From positions 682,001 through 746,000 of the forward strand of contig NZ_QKLF01000001.1 in assembly GCF_003224335.1 (NCBI RefSeq): 64,000 nucleotides of DNA. Direction: 5' to 3'. Positions within the stretch are counted from its first letter, which is position 1. Each line of letters opens with the position of its first letter. Below, in pieces: positions 50,084 through 58,518 of this stretch. Origin of the DNA: Curtobacterium sp. MCJR17_055. Its GTDB lineage: Bacteria; Actinomycetota; Actinomycetes; Actinomycetales; Microbacteriaceae. The position numbers and the translations under genes are program-made. A model generated the notes under the pieces. It searched no databases. It was not told the origin of the DNA and saw only the letters and a program-made list of their open reading frames with translations.

Positions 50084-50238
50084 GCCGGTCCTCCCTCGCG
50101 ATCGGAGCCGTGGGCGAGCCGCCCGACGACGCCGACCATCCTAGGCAGCCCGTGTTCCTCCGGACGCGCCCGGAGGGTCTTGCGGACGGACGCGGGCAGG
50201 ACGACACTGGCCCGACCATCCGGAGAAGGGACGAGCAG

Positions 50239-50397
50239 ATGTCACAGTCGACACCGTCCGGGCGCAGGGACGCGCACCGGCTCTCCAGCGACGAGGCCGA
50301 GGTGCGGGAGGCCCTCCTCGACCACGACGCCGATCCGCACCTGACGTGGGTGACCGCGCAGCTCGACGGGACGGAGGAGCACCCGCTCGTCGAGTGA
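50239..50397 (+). CDS. Small hypothetical protein, 52 residues
   Basis: MSQSTPSGRRDAHRLSSDEA start, acidic and polar, no Cys, no signal peptide, ending in HPLVE. The ATG has AGAAGGG upstream at good spacing, and the sequence has codon-like third-position GC, so it is probably translated. It lies in the gap between the LacI gene (divergent) and the GntR gene (convergent). No family recognised. Confidence 0.5.
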   Translation: MSQSTPSGRRDAHRLSSDEAEVREALLDHDADPHLTWVTAQLDGTEEHPLVE

Positions 50398-50421
50398 CCG
50401 CGGCCGCCGGTGCGGGCCGCG

Positions 50422-51153
50422 TCAGGCCCGGCCGGCTCCCGCGTCGACGCCCGCCCGCTCCGGCGCACCGACGATCGCCATGCCGGCACCACGGAGGCGT
50501 CGTCCCTCCTGGGCGATGAACCCGAGCAGGCGGTCGTTCGTGCCGGCCACGTGCGCCGCCACGAGCTCCGCCGCACGGTCCGCGTCGCCGCTCTGCACCG
50601 CGTCGAGGATGTCGCTGTGCTCCTGCCACGCGGCGTCGCGCGTCTCCGGCGTCCGGACCTCGATCCACCGGGTTCGCTCGAGCCGGGTCAGGGCGTCCGC
50701 GACGGCGTCGGTGATGAACCGGTTGCCGCCGAGGGCCGCGAGGTCGAGGTGGAACGTCGAGCCCATCCGGATGCCGGCCTGCTGGTCCGGCGTCGGGCGG
50801 AGGGCGTCGAGGTGCGCTCGGACGGCGTCGAGGGCGTCCGGCTGGGCGCGGGCGACGGCGAGCCGGGCCGCGGCGGGCTCGAGCACCCCGCGGAGTTCGG
50901 CGAGCGAGGCGATCTCGCCGAGGTCGATCGGCGTGACCGTCCACGAGCGGCCCTCGTGCAGGATGAGCCCCTCACGCTCGAGCCGCGACAGCGCCGCCCG
51001 GACCGGGGTGCGCGAGGCGTGGAAGCGCGCTTCGAGGCCGCGCTCCGAGATCCGCTCCCCCGGTGCGATGTCGAGCGTCAGGATCGCGGCGCGGAGGTTG
51101 TCGTAGAGCTGGGCCGTCTGCGACACGGGTGCGGCGTCGGTCGGTTCGGTCAC
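50422..51153 (-). CDS. GntR-family regulator, FCD/FadR subfamily
   Basis: 243 residues. Winged HTH (LRAAILTLDIAPGERISERGLEARFHASRTPVRAALSRLEREGLI, about 17-62), then an all-helical FCD domain with metal-binding His candidates (FHLDLAALGGNRFI, WQEHSDILDAVQSGDADRAAELVAAHVAGT). The effector is typically a small organic acid or sugar acid. It is divergent from an MFS transporter gene and a clear operator lies between. GTG start at VTEPTDAAP chosen; a second GTG two codons upstream is possible. Confidence 0.93.
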   Translation of the reverse strand: MTEPTDAAPVSQTAQLYDNLRAAILTLDIAPGERISERGLEARFHASRTPVRAALSRLEREGLILHEGRSWTVTPIDLGEIASLAELRGVLEPAAARLAVARAQPDALDAVRAHLDALRPTPDQQAGIRMGSTFHLDLAALGGNRFITDAVADALTRLERTRWIEVRTPETRDAAWQEHSDILDAVQSGDADRAAELVAAHVAGTNDRLLGFIAQEGRRLRGAGMAIVGAPERAGVDAGAGRA

Positions 51154-51183
51154 GGGCACCCAGCGTAGTGGCGTCGTCCCCGT

Positions 51184-51206
51184 TGGTATACCGTTCCGGT
51201 ACACCA
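51184..51206. promoter_or_regulatory. GntR/FCD-type operator between the regulator and MFS genes
   Basis: TGGTATACC-GTTCC-GGTACACCA: 9-base arms with one mismatch around a 5-base spacer; TGGT/ACCA ends match FadR-like sites. It is 31 bp upstream of the regulator start and 18 bp upstream of the MFS start, so one site can control both promoters. Confidence 0.82.
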
Positions 51207-51223
51207 GCCGAGACGGAGGCCAC

Positions 51224-52396
51224 GTGACCCGCACCCCCGCCCGAGCGTGGACGATGCTCGGGCTCGGGGTCGCCGCGCAGGCCGCCGGCACGCTCGTCGT
51301 GACCGCGCCAGCACTCCTCATCCCGCACCTGCACGCCCAGGGGCTGTCCCTCACGCAGGCCGGTCTGCTGGCCGCCGCCCCCACCGCGGGCATGGTCCTC
51401 ACGCTCATCGCCTGGGGCGCGGTCACCGACCGCATCGGCGAGCGCATCGTCATCGCGGGCGGCCTCGTCCTCACCACCCTCGCGGTCGCCGGGGCGTGGA
51501 TCGCCGACCACGACGCGGTGCTGCTCGGGGTGGCGTTCCTCCTGGCCGGCATGACGAGCGCGTCGACGAACGCGGCGAGCGGGCGGGTGGTCGTCGGCTG
51601 GTTCCCGAAGGAACGGCGCGGTCTCGCGATGGGGATCCGGCAGATGTCGCAGCCGCTCGGTGTGACGCTGGCGGCCGTCACGGTGCCGACGCTCGCCGAG
51701 ACGTCCGGCATCCGGGCGGCCCTCGTCCTGCCGGTGGTGCTGTGCGCGGTCCTCGCGGTGGCCGGCGCGCTCGGGATCGTCGATCCGCCTCGCCCGCCTG
51801 CGGCAGCCGCCGGCCCTGCCGCCGAGAACCCCTACCGGTCGACGGGGTTCCTCTGGCGCATCCACGCGGTGTCGGTCCTGCTCGTCGTGCCGCAGTTCAC
51901 GCTGTCCACGTACGGCCTGGTGTGGCTCGTGACGCTCGGGTGGTCGACGGCTGCCGCGGGCCTCCTGGTCGGCGCGTCCCAGTTCGTCGGGGCGGTCGGT
52001 CGGATCCTGGTCGGGGTGTGGAGCGACCGCGTCGGCTCCCGCGTCGGCCCGTTGCGCGTCGTGGCCGTCTCGGCGGCGGCGGTGATGGCGGTCCTCGCGC
52101 TCGTCGACGTGGCGCACCTGCCGGCCGCCGCGGTCGTCCTCGTGGTGGCGACGAGCGTCACGGTGGCCGACAACGGGCTCGCGTACACGTCGGTCGCGGA
52201 GGCCGCCGGCCCGCGGTGGTCGGGCCGGGCCCTCGGCGCGCAGAACACCGGGCAGTTCATCGCGGCGAGCGCCGTCGGCCCGGGCATCGGCGCCCTGGTC
52301 GGACTGGTCGGGTTCGCGGGGTCGTTCCTGCTGGTGGCGGCGCTGCCGGTGCTGGCCCTGCCGCTCGTCCCGCGGGCGGACCGCTCGCACGACTGA
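51224..52396 (+). CDS. MFS transporter (NarK/CynX-like or organic-acid type)
   Basis: 390 residues and about 12 helices. Features: GAVTDRIGERIVIAGGLVL (motif A after helix 2), SASTNAASGRVVVGWFPKERRGLAMGIRQMSQPLGVTL (motif typical of the metabolite/H+ symporter and CynX-like MFS), and GVWSDRVGSRVGPLRVVAV in the second half. GTG start behind GGAGG. Regulated by the divergent FCD-type GntR protein, which suggests import of a small acid or sugar derivative; the exact substrate cannot be read. Confidence 0.88.
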   Translation: MTRTPARAWTMLGLGVAAQAAGTLVVTAPALLIPHLHAQGLSLTQAGLLAAAPTAGMVLTLIAWGAVTDRIGERIVIAGGLVLTTLAVAGAWIADHDAVLLGVAFLLAGMTSASTNAASGRVVVGWFPKERRGLAMGIRQMSQPLGVTLAAVTVPTLAETSGIRAALVLPVVLCAVLAVAGALGIVDPPRPPAAAAGPAAENPYRSTGFLWRIHAVSVLLVVPQFTLSTYGLVWLVTLGWSTAAAGLLVGASQFVGAVGRILVGVWSDRVGSRVGPLRVVAVSAAAVMAVLALVDVAHLPAAAVVLVVATSVTVADNGLAYTSVAEAAGPRWSGRALGAQNTGQFIAASAVGPGIGALVGLVGFAGSFLLVAALPVLALPLVPRADRSHD

Positions 52397-52426
52397 CCTC
52401 CGCGCCGGTCGCGTGTCGGGATGGTG

Positions 52427-52474
52427 GACGGACGGGAGGCTCGTGGTGGCGCCGCCACGAGCCTCCCGTCCGTC
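52427..52474. terminator. Bidirectional terminator; full-length member of the GGACGGGAGGC palindrome family
   Basis: 20-base perfect arms (GACGGACGGGAGGCTCGTGG and complement) around an 8-base GC-rich loop, between the MFS gene (plus) and the baeRF2 gene (minus). Confidence 0.92.
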
Positions 52475-52483
52475 GTCGGCCGG

Positions 52484-53656
52484 TCAGGCCCCGGGGACCT
52501 CCGGTCCGGTGCGCCAGCGCAGCAGCGCGGCGGTCGGGCCGCCGCCGGGCAGCGCCGCGGCGTTGGCGTACACGACCTCGGCGTCGGTGAGCAGTGCGGC
52601 GCGGACGAGCCCGACCGCCGCCGGGACGGGTCCGAGCACCGCTGCACCGAGCGCCTGCTCCGGGGCGGTCGCGATCCAGGGCGCGGCGTCGAGGGCCAGG
52701 ACCGTGCGGTCGGCGAACCCGACGGGGTCGAGGACGACGACCGACGGCTGCGCCTGCTGCAGCGCCTCGACGACCGGGCCGAGCCCCGCCGCGACCTCGC
52801 CGTCACCGCGTCCCTCGTGTGTGCGGAGGAGATCCTCGACGTCGTGCCGCCGCTGGGCGACGACGCGGGCGAGCGCGATGTCGACGTGCTCGCGGACACC
52901 GTCCTCCGACGCGTCGGACGCCCGCGGGTCGATCGGCACCTCGGAGAGCAGGGGTGCGGTCGCCTTCGTCTTCGACAGCTCGGCGACGAGGAGCTGCCGC
53001 GCCCGGATGTCCCCGGCGACGACGATCAGCCGTGGTGCCAGCCGGTCGACGGCGTCCTGCACGGCGGCGGCCACCTCGGACTCGTTCTGTCGCCAGAGTT
53101 CCTCGGTGTGGTGCTGCCAGCGCAGGTGCGACCAGCCGCCGCCCTGGAACTTGTGGAGCGTGTCGGTACGGCCCTCGACCTCCTGCTCCTCGCGCTGGTC
53201 GGGGTGGTCGACGTGCCCGAGCCGGTAGGCGCGGTAGCCACCGCCACCACGGCCGACCTCGACGACGAGGAACGGGACGTCGAGCGGGCGGTGCGCCAGG
53301 AGCGGCACGAGGTCGGGCACGGCGCCGTGGCCGACGGACTCGGGTCCGTGCATGTGCCCGGGCAGCAGGTCACTGAGCACGAGCTTGCCGTCGTGCACCA
53401 GGACGTAGCGGCTGACCGGCGCGGGGACCCCGGGCGTCTCCTCGAGCTCGGCCATCACGGTGTCGATGACGTCCGCGTCGGCACCCGCGGCGCGGAGGGC
53501 GTCCTCGGCCTTCCGGCGCTGCAGGGCGGCGAGGTGCTGCGGGTCCTCGCGGTCCCCGGAGGCGTCGACGTACGCCCAGGTCCACGTGCCGCCGGTGGCG
53601 AGCCGGGTGCCGAGCGAGCGTCCTTCGTCGGTGGCCTCGTTCGCGGTGACGGGCAT
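52484..53656 (-). CDS. Bacterial archaeo-eukaryotic release-factor-like protein, baeRF family 2 (Rv2629-like)
   Basis: 390 residues. Central motif HKFQGGGWSHLRWQHHTEELWRQNESEVAAAV, which in baeRF2/Rv2629 proteins includes a GGG loop in the place where eRF1 has GGQ. An RNase H-like/eRF1 domain follows (LIVVAGDIRARQLLVAEL, with LLSEVPIDPRAS), plus a C-terminal L7Ae-like or pseudo domain (DAEVVYANAAALPGGGPTAALLRW). Family studies suggest action at stalled or hibernating ribosomes; biochemical proof is limited. The ATG lies 2 bp after the acidic small gene, so the two are co-transcribed. Length fits the family. Confidence 0.85.
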   Translation of the reverse strand: MPVTANEATDEGRSLGTRLATGGTWTWAYVDASGDREDPQHLAALQRRKAEDALRAAGADADVIDTVMAELEETPGVPAPVSRYVLVHDGKLVLSDLLPGHMHGPESVGHGAVPDLVPLLAHRPLDVPFLVVEVGRGGGGYRAYRLGHVDHPDQREEQEVEGRTDTLHKFQGGGWSHLRWQHHTEELWRQNESEVAAAVQDAVDRLAPRLIVVAGDIRARQLLVAELSKTKATAPLLSEVPIDPRASDASEDGVREHVDIALARVVAQRRHDVEDLLRTHEGRGDGEVAAGLGPVVEALQQAQPSVVVLDPVGFADRTVLALDAAPWIATAPEQALGAAVLGPVPAAVGLVRAALLTDAEVVYANAAALPGGGPTAALLRWRTGPEVPGA

Positions 53657-53658
53657 GC

Positions 53659-54072
53659 TCAGGCCTCCTCGTCCGTGGTCGGCAGGTCGTCGGTGTCGCT
53701 CGCACCGTCGGCCGCCGAGGCGTTCGACGACGTGACGTCGGCCGACGCGTCCGGGTCGGCCGCCGAGGACGTCGAGTAGACCGTCGCGTCGGCACCGTCA
53801 CCGCTGCCGTCCGGCTGTTCGGCGGCGACCCCGTCCGGGTCGTCGGCGGTGTCGACGTCCGTCGAGTCGTCGACGAGTGCGCCCTCGAGGTCGCCGTCGT
53901 AGCCCGAGGCCTGGACGGTCTCGGCGTCGTCGGTGTCGTCCGGTACCGGCTCGGACTGGCGGAACTCCTCGACGTGGGCGTTGCTGCCGTGTCCCTGGAC
54001 GATGCTCTGCGCCTCGTGCGCCAGCTGGTCGTCGAGCTCCGGGTTGTGGGTGGTGTTCCCGCGTTCGCTCAT
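53659..54072 (-). CDS. Acidic, disordered small protein co-encoded with baeRF2
   Basis: 137 residues, over a third Asp/Glu/Ser/Thr, with no Cys or hydrophobic core. The first 50 residues (NTTHNPELDDQLAHEAQSIVQGHGSNAHVEEFRQSEP) are more conserved-looking, with a possible short helix; the rest is low-complexity DD/ADG repeats. Ribosome site GAGAGGAG precedes the ATG. It is the first gene of a two-gene operon with baeRF2, separated by 2 bp. Function unknown; the acidic tail could mimic nucleic acid or bind a basic ribosomal partner (inference). Confidence 0.7.
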   Translation of the reverse strand: MSERGNTTHNPELDDQLAHEAQSIVQGHGSNAHVEEFRQSEPVPDDTDDAETVQASGYDGDLEGALVDDSTDVDTADDPDGVAAEQPDGSGDGADATVYSTSSAADPDASADVTSSNASAADGASDTDDLPTTDEEA

Positions 54073-54277
54073 CGTTGCTCCTCTCGTGGGGGTCCCACGC
54101 TCCGCGACGGCACCTGACCCCGATCCCAGGTGGACGTCGGGTCCTGTGGTTGGCTTGACGCTGCACCCGATCGACGACGCGCCGGGACGACGGCACGGTC
54201 GCCGTCCCGGCCCCGCTGATCGCCACACCCGTCCCGAGCGCCCCGAGCGCGGGGCACCACGGAAGGACTGGTCGACG

Positions 54278-57200
54278 TTGACCGACGCCGCACTCGACGA
54301 CCTGCACGCGACGACGCCGGGCTCGGCGACACGACTGGCGCCGCGCGCCTGGCTGCACACGGACGCTCCGTGCCTGTCGCTCGCCGGGGAGTGGGACTTC
54401 CGCTGGTCGCCCGTCGCCGACGCCCCCGCCTTCGAGGACCCGGACGGCTGGGGCACGCTCCCGGTGCCCTCGCACTGGGTCCTGCACGGCCACGGGGCGC
54501 CGAGCTACACGAACGTCCAGTACCCCTTCCCGATCGACGCCCCGCACCCGCCGGACGAGAACCCGACCGGTGACCACCGCCGGACCTTCACCGTGCCGGG
54601 CTCCTTCGACGGTGCCGCGCGGGTGCTGCTCCGCTTCGACGGTGTCGAGTCGCACTTCCGGGTGTGGCTGAACGGGCAGGAGGTCGGGTGGTCGACCGGG
54701 TCCCGGCTCGCGACCGAGTTCGACGTCACCGAGCTGCTCGTACCCGGGGACAACGAACTCCGGGTGCGCGTGCACCAGTGGTCGGCGGCCTCGTACCTGG
54801 AGGACCAGGACCAGTGGTGGCTCCCCGGCATCTTCCGGGACGTCACCCTGCTCGCCCGTCCGGTCGCACCGATCGACGACGTGTTCGTGCGCGCCGCCTG
54901 GTCCGCCGTCCCCGGCGACGGAGCGAGCGCCGGGACCGCAGCGTCCGGCCGTCCCGCGACGGGCACCGGCACGATCACGGTGCCGAGCATCGAGGCCACC
55001 TTCCCGGTGCGCTTCCGGGTGCCCGAGCTCGGCGTGGACGTCACCTGGGCCTCCGCCGAGGACGTCGCACCGGTGACCGTCGAGGGCGTCGAGCCGTGGA
55101 GCGCCGAGGTCCCCCGCCTGTACGACGCCACGATGTCGGCCGCGGGTGAGACGGTCGCGCTCCGGCTCGGCTTCCGCACCGTGCAGATCGTCGGCGACCG
55201 CTTCCTCGTCAACGGCGAGCGGGTCGTCTTCCACGGCGTGAACCGGCACGAGACGCACCCCGAGCGCGGGCGGGTGTTCGACGAGGCGCACGCCCGCGCG
55301 GACATGGCGCTCATGAAGCGCAGCAACGTCAACGCGATCCGGACGTCGCACTACCCGCCGCACCCGCGCGTGCTCGACCTCGCCGACGAGCTCGGGTTCT
55401 GGGTGGTCCTGGAGTGCGACCTCGAGACGCACGGGTTCGAGGCCCTCGGCTGGCAGGGCAACCCGTCGGACGACCCCGCGTGGGAGGACGCCTACCTCGA
55501 CCGCATCGCGCGGACCGTCGAGCGGGACAAGAACCACGCGTCGATCGTGATGTGGTCGCTCGGCAACGAGTCCGGCACGGGACGCAACCTCGCCGCGATG
55601 GCGCAGTGGGTGCACGCCCGCGACACCGAACGCCCCGTGCACTACGAGGGCGACTACACGGGCGAGTACACCGACGTCTACTCGCGGATGTACCCGACGC
55701 TGCAGGAGACCGAGTCGATCGGCGGCGGTGCGGCCACGCCCCTGCTCGGGTGCGGTCCCGCCGAGGCCGCCCGGCAGCGCTCGAAGCCGTTCCTGCACTG
55801 CGAGTACGTGCACGCGATGGGCAACGGCCCCGGCCAGATCGCCGAGTACGAGGCTCTGGTCGACCGGTACCCGCGACTGCACGGCGGCTTCGTGTGGGAG
55901 TGGCGTGACCACGGCCTCCTCGCCCACACCGCCGACGGCACCCCGTACTACGCCTACGGCGGCGACCACCACGAGGTCGTGCACGACGGCAACTTCGTGA
56001 TGGACGGCCTCGTGTTGCCGGACGACACCCCGACGCCCGGCCTCGCCGAGTTCGCGGCCGTGGTCGCGCCGGTGCGCCTCTCCGTCTCACCCTTCGGCGG
56101 TGGGACGGCCGCGGGCGGCGGCACCGTGCTCATCGAGAACCGGTACCACTCCGCGTCCACCGCGGGCCTGCGGTTCGTCTGGACGCTGTCGCGGAACGGC
56201 GTCGTCGAGGCGTCCGGGAGACTCGCCCCCGGTGTCGTCGCCGCGCGGGGGTCCGCCACGGTGCCGGTCCCGGCGGAGGTGCTCGCCGCGGCGGCGCTCG
56301 CCCCCGGCGACGAGCTGTGGTTCGAGGTCGTGGCGGAGCTCGCCGGACCGACGGCGTGGGCGGACACCGGCCACGTCGTGGCACGCACCCAGACGCTCGT
56401 GGCGAGCGCGCCCGCCCGGGTGGTCGACGCCGCTCCGCAGCGCGCCGGGACCGGCTCCCGTGGACCCAGGTCGGGCTGGGACGGCGACCGTCTCGGGGAG
56501 GCGACCTTCACCGCCCGTGGCGACCTCGCCTCCCTCAAGGGGCACGCGGTCGCCGGCCCACGCCTCGAACTGTGGCGTGCGCCGACGGACAACGACCGTG
56601 GCGCGTCCCAGGGCGGCTACGAGACGGCGGACCCGGTGCTCACCGGCGGGGTCGGCGATCCGGATGCGCCCTCCTCTGCGTCCCGGTGGGAGGCCCGTGG
56701 GCTCGACCGCCTGACGCACCGGCTCGTCGCGGTCGAGCGGACCGACGACGGCCTCGTGCAGCGCGTCCGCGTCGCGGCGGCGAACAGCGGGGCCGGCGTC
56801 GAGGTCACGCACCGCTGGACGCTGACCGACGCCGGGCTGCTCCTGCGGACCGACGCGGTGCCGTTCGGTGGGTGGGACGTGACCTGGCCGCGGGTCGGGG
56901 TCCGCATCGACCTGCCCGCCGCGCTGCTGGACGGGACGGTCTCGTGGTTCGGTACCGGCCCGGACGAGTCGTACGCGGACTCCTCGCACGCCGCGCGCGT
57001 CGGACGTTTCGAGGCGCCCGTGTCCGCGATGACGACGCGCTACTCGATGCCGCAGGAGACCGGGCACCGTCCGGAGCTGCGGACGCTGACGGTCGGTCCG
57101 TTCACGGTGTCGACCGTGCCGGACCCGGCGTCGGGGCACCGCGCCGGGTTCACCCTGACGCCGTGGACCGCGCAGCAGGTCGGGCGTGCCGGGCACCCGC

Positions 57201-57343
57201 ACGAGTTGCCGACGCCGGACGCGCTGTACCTGTACCTCGACGACGCGCAGCACGGCCTCGGGAGCCGGGCGTGCGGCCTCGACGTCCTGCCCGAGCACCA
57301 GCTCTGGCCGAGCGCCCGGAGCTGGAGCGTGCTGCTGGCGTAG
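54278..57343 (+). CDS. LacZ-type GH2 beta-galactosidase
   Basis: 1021 residues, the normal LacZ length. Domains: N-terminal jelly-roll (WDFRWSPV, PSYTNVQYPFPIDAP, DQWWLPGIFRDV), Ig-like, then the barrel with RTSHYPPHPRVLDLADELGFWVV, acid/base Glu 431 in MWSLGNESGTG and nucleophile Glu 509 in HCEYVHAMGNGPG, the DUF4981 Ig domain, and a C-terminal beta-sandwich (Bgal_small_N). No signal peptide, so cytosolic. TTG start chosen (GGAAGGA ahead of it, and the protein begins where the family does); any upstream extension is Arg/Pro-rich and overlaps the divergent gene. It cleaves lactose or plant beta-galactosides. No linked transporter is visible; the hairpin after it ends the transcript. Confidence 0.93.
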   Translation: MTDAALDDLHATTPGSATRLAPRAWLHTDAPCLSLAGEWDFRWSPVADAPAFEDPDGWGTLPVPSHWVLHGHGAPSYTNVQYPFPIDAPHPPDENPTGDHRRTFTVPGSFDGAARVLLRFDGVESHFRVWLNGQEVGWSTGSRLATEFDVTELLVPGDNELRVRVHQWSAASYLEDQDQWWLPGIFRDVTLLARPVAPIDDVFVRAAWSAVPGDGASAGTAASGRPATGTGTITVPSIEATFPVRFRVPELGVDVTWASAEDVAPVTVEGVEPWSAEVPRLYDATMSAAGETVALRLGFRTVQIVGDRFLVNGERVVFHGVNRHETHPERGRVFDEAHARADMALMKRSNVNAIRTSHYPPHPRVLDLADELGFWVVLECDLETHGFEALGWQGNPSDDPAWEDAYLDRIARTVERDKNHASIVMWSLGNESGTGRNLAAMAQWVHARDTERPVHYEGDYTGEYTDVYSRMYPTLQETESIGGGAATPLLGCGPAEAARQRSKPFLHCEYVHAMGNGPGQIAEYEALVDRYPRLHGGFVWEWRDHGLLAHTADGTPYYAYGGDHHEVVHDGNFVMDGLVLPDDTPTPGLAEFAAVVAPVRLSVSPFGGGTAAGGGTVLIENRYHSASTAGLRFVWTLSRNGVVEASGRLAPGVVAARGSATVPVPAEVLAAAALAPGDELWFEVVAELAGPTAWADTGHVVARTQTLVASAPARVVDAAPQRAGTGSRGPRSGWDGDRLGEATFTARGDLASLKGHAVAGPRLELWRAPTDNDRGASQGGYETADPVLTGGVGDPDAPSSASRWEARGLDRLTHRLVAVERTDDGLVQRVRVAAANSGAGVEVTHRWTLTDAGLLLRTDAVPFGGWDVTWPRVGVRIDLPAALLDGTVSWFGTGPDESYADSSHAARVGRFEAPVSAMTTRYSMPQETGHRPELRTLTVGPFTVSTVPDPASGHRAGFTLTPWTAQQVGRAGHPHELPTPDALYLYLDDAQHGLGSRACGLDVLPEHQLWPSARSWSVLLA

Positions 57344-57382
57344 GGCCGCGGCGGCAGCTGCACGGCGGCGGCTGCACCGGCA

Positions 57383-57436
57383 CAACAGGAACCCGTCCGA
57401 ACCAGGGGATCCCCCGGTTCGGACGGGTTCCTGTTG
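57383..57436. terminator. Bidirectional terminator after beta-galactosidase
   Basis: 21-bp perfect stem (CAACAGGAACCCGTCCGAACC and complement) with a 12-base loop, followed by GGGC, between the plus-strand beta-galactosidase and the minus-strand DUF3151 gene. Confidence 0.92.
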
Positions 57437-57460
57437 GGCACAGCCGGCGCGCGCCGCGGC

Positions 57461-57883
57461 TCAGCCGCGCGCGATGGCCTCGGCGGCCGCGGGGTCCGCA
57501 CCGTCGAGGAACTGCGTCAGGCGCTCGGGCTCGCCGGGTTCGTCGATCGCCTCGGCCGCGCGGCGCAGGGCGAACAGGGACCGCAGGACGCCCCGGTTCG
57601 GCTCGTGCGACCACGGCACTGGCCCGGCACCGCGCCACCCGGCCTTCCGGAGCGCGTCCAGCCCGCGGTGGTAGCCGACCCGGGCGTACGCGTAGGACTC
57701 GAGCGTGGCGCCGCGCTCCCACGCCTCGTCGGCGAGCAGCGCCCACGCCAGGCTCGACGACGGGTGCGACACCACGACCGAGGAGACGGGCGCGTTCGAC
57801 CGGAGGAGCGCGTCCACCTCGGGTTCGGCGGGCAGCAGGGTCTCGGGGTTGGTCGAGGGGGTCGGGAGCAGGTTGTCCGGCAT
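57461..57883 (-). CDS. DUF3151 family protein
   Basis: 140 residues. LLPTPSTNPETLLPAEPEVDALLRSN at the start and AYARVGYHRGLDALRKAGWRGAGPVPWSHEPNRGVLRSLFAL are the signature of DUF3151, a family restricted to actinobacteria and usually single-copy. The fold is helical and resembles a TPR-like bundle. No catalytic residues are known. ATG at MPDNLLPTP; no ribosome site is obvious. It is followed by beta-galactosidase on the opposite strand and preceded by DUF3140. Confidence 0.88.
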   Translation of the reverse strand: MPDNLLPTPSTNPETLLPAEPEVDALLRSNAPVSSVVVSHPSSSLAWALLADEAWERGATLESYAYARVGYHRGLDALRKAGWRGAGPVPWSHEPNRGVLRSLFALRRAAEAIDEPGEPERLTQFLDGADPAAAEAIARG

Positions 57884-57909
57884 GACCGCCACGCTACTTG
57901 AGCCGTCGC

Positions 57910-58242
57910 CTACTTCAGCGGGTCGTTGCCCCAGTTCATGAGCGAGTAGCGCCACTTGGTGTCGGTGACGTCGCCCGAGGGCCGCTGCTCCGAGTGCCGG
58001 GCGACGTACCCGACGACCTTGCGCATGTGTGCGTAGTCCTCGTCGGTGAGGTCACCCTGCTTCTTCTGCAGGATCGCCACGATGTGCCGACCGGACTCGT
58101 GCCCGGTGGACTCGGTCGCGCCGTCCTTCTTCTGCCCGACGGACTTCGACTCGTCGGTGTCCAGCCACTTCTCGAGCTGGGACGCGGTCATGTTCACCGC
58201 GTCGTGGAAGTCGTCCCGCGTCTGCTTCTCGTCGTCAGCCAT
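57910..58242 (-). CDS. DUF3140 family protein
   Basis: 110 residues. DDFHDAVNMTASQLEKWLDTDESKSVGQK, GHESGRHIVAILQKKQGDLTDEDYAHMRKVVGYVARHSEQRPSGD and DTKWRYSLMNWGNDP are the family blocks; it is small, charged and soluble, and the family is proposed to bind DNA, which is unproven. Start at MADDEKQ chosen; the frame continues through MSGMADDE, and an earlier ATG is possible. It sits 26 bp before the DUF3151 gene on the same strand. Confidence 0.82.
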   Translation of the reverse strand: MADDEKQTRDDFHDAVNMTASQLEKWLDTDESKSVGQKKDGATESTGHESGRHIVAILQKKQGDLTDEDYAHMRKVVGYVARHSEQRPSGDVTDTKWRYSLMNWGNDPLK

Positions 58243-58518
58243 GCCGGACATCTTGCGCGCGGCGACTGCACGGTCGTACGGTGAGTCGTACCCCGTCATC
58301 GCTCCGGGGTCGCGGTGCGGGACGACCGGCCGACGGCACGGGTGACGGCCACGGGGATCCCCGACGGAGACGGTGCGACATTGCGCGAGATCACCGGCAC
58401 TGCGCCGCAGCAGCAGCTGTCCCTGCGCTGACACCGTGACCTCGCCCGCCCACCGGTGGGACCGCCGCCCGAGCGGCTGACGGTGTCGTGCGCCCGCACG
58501 ACCTCCGGAGGCATCCGC

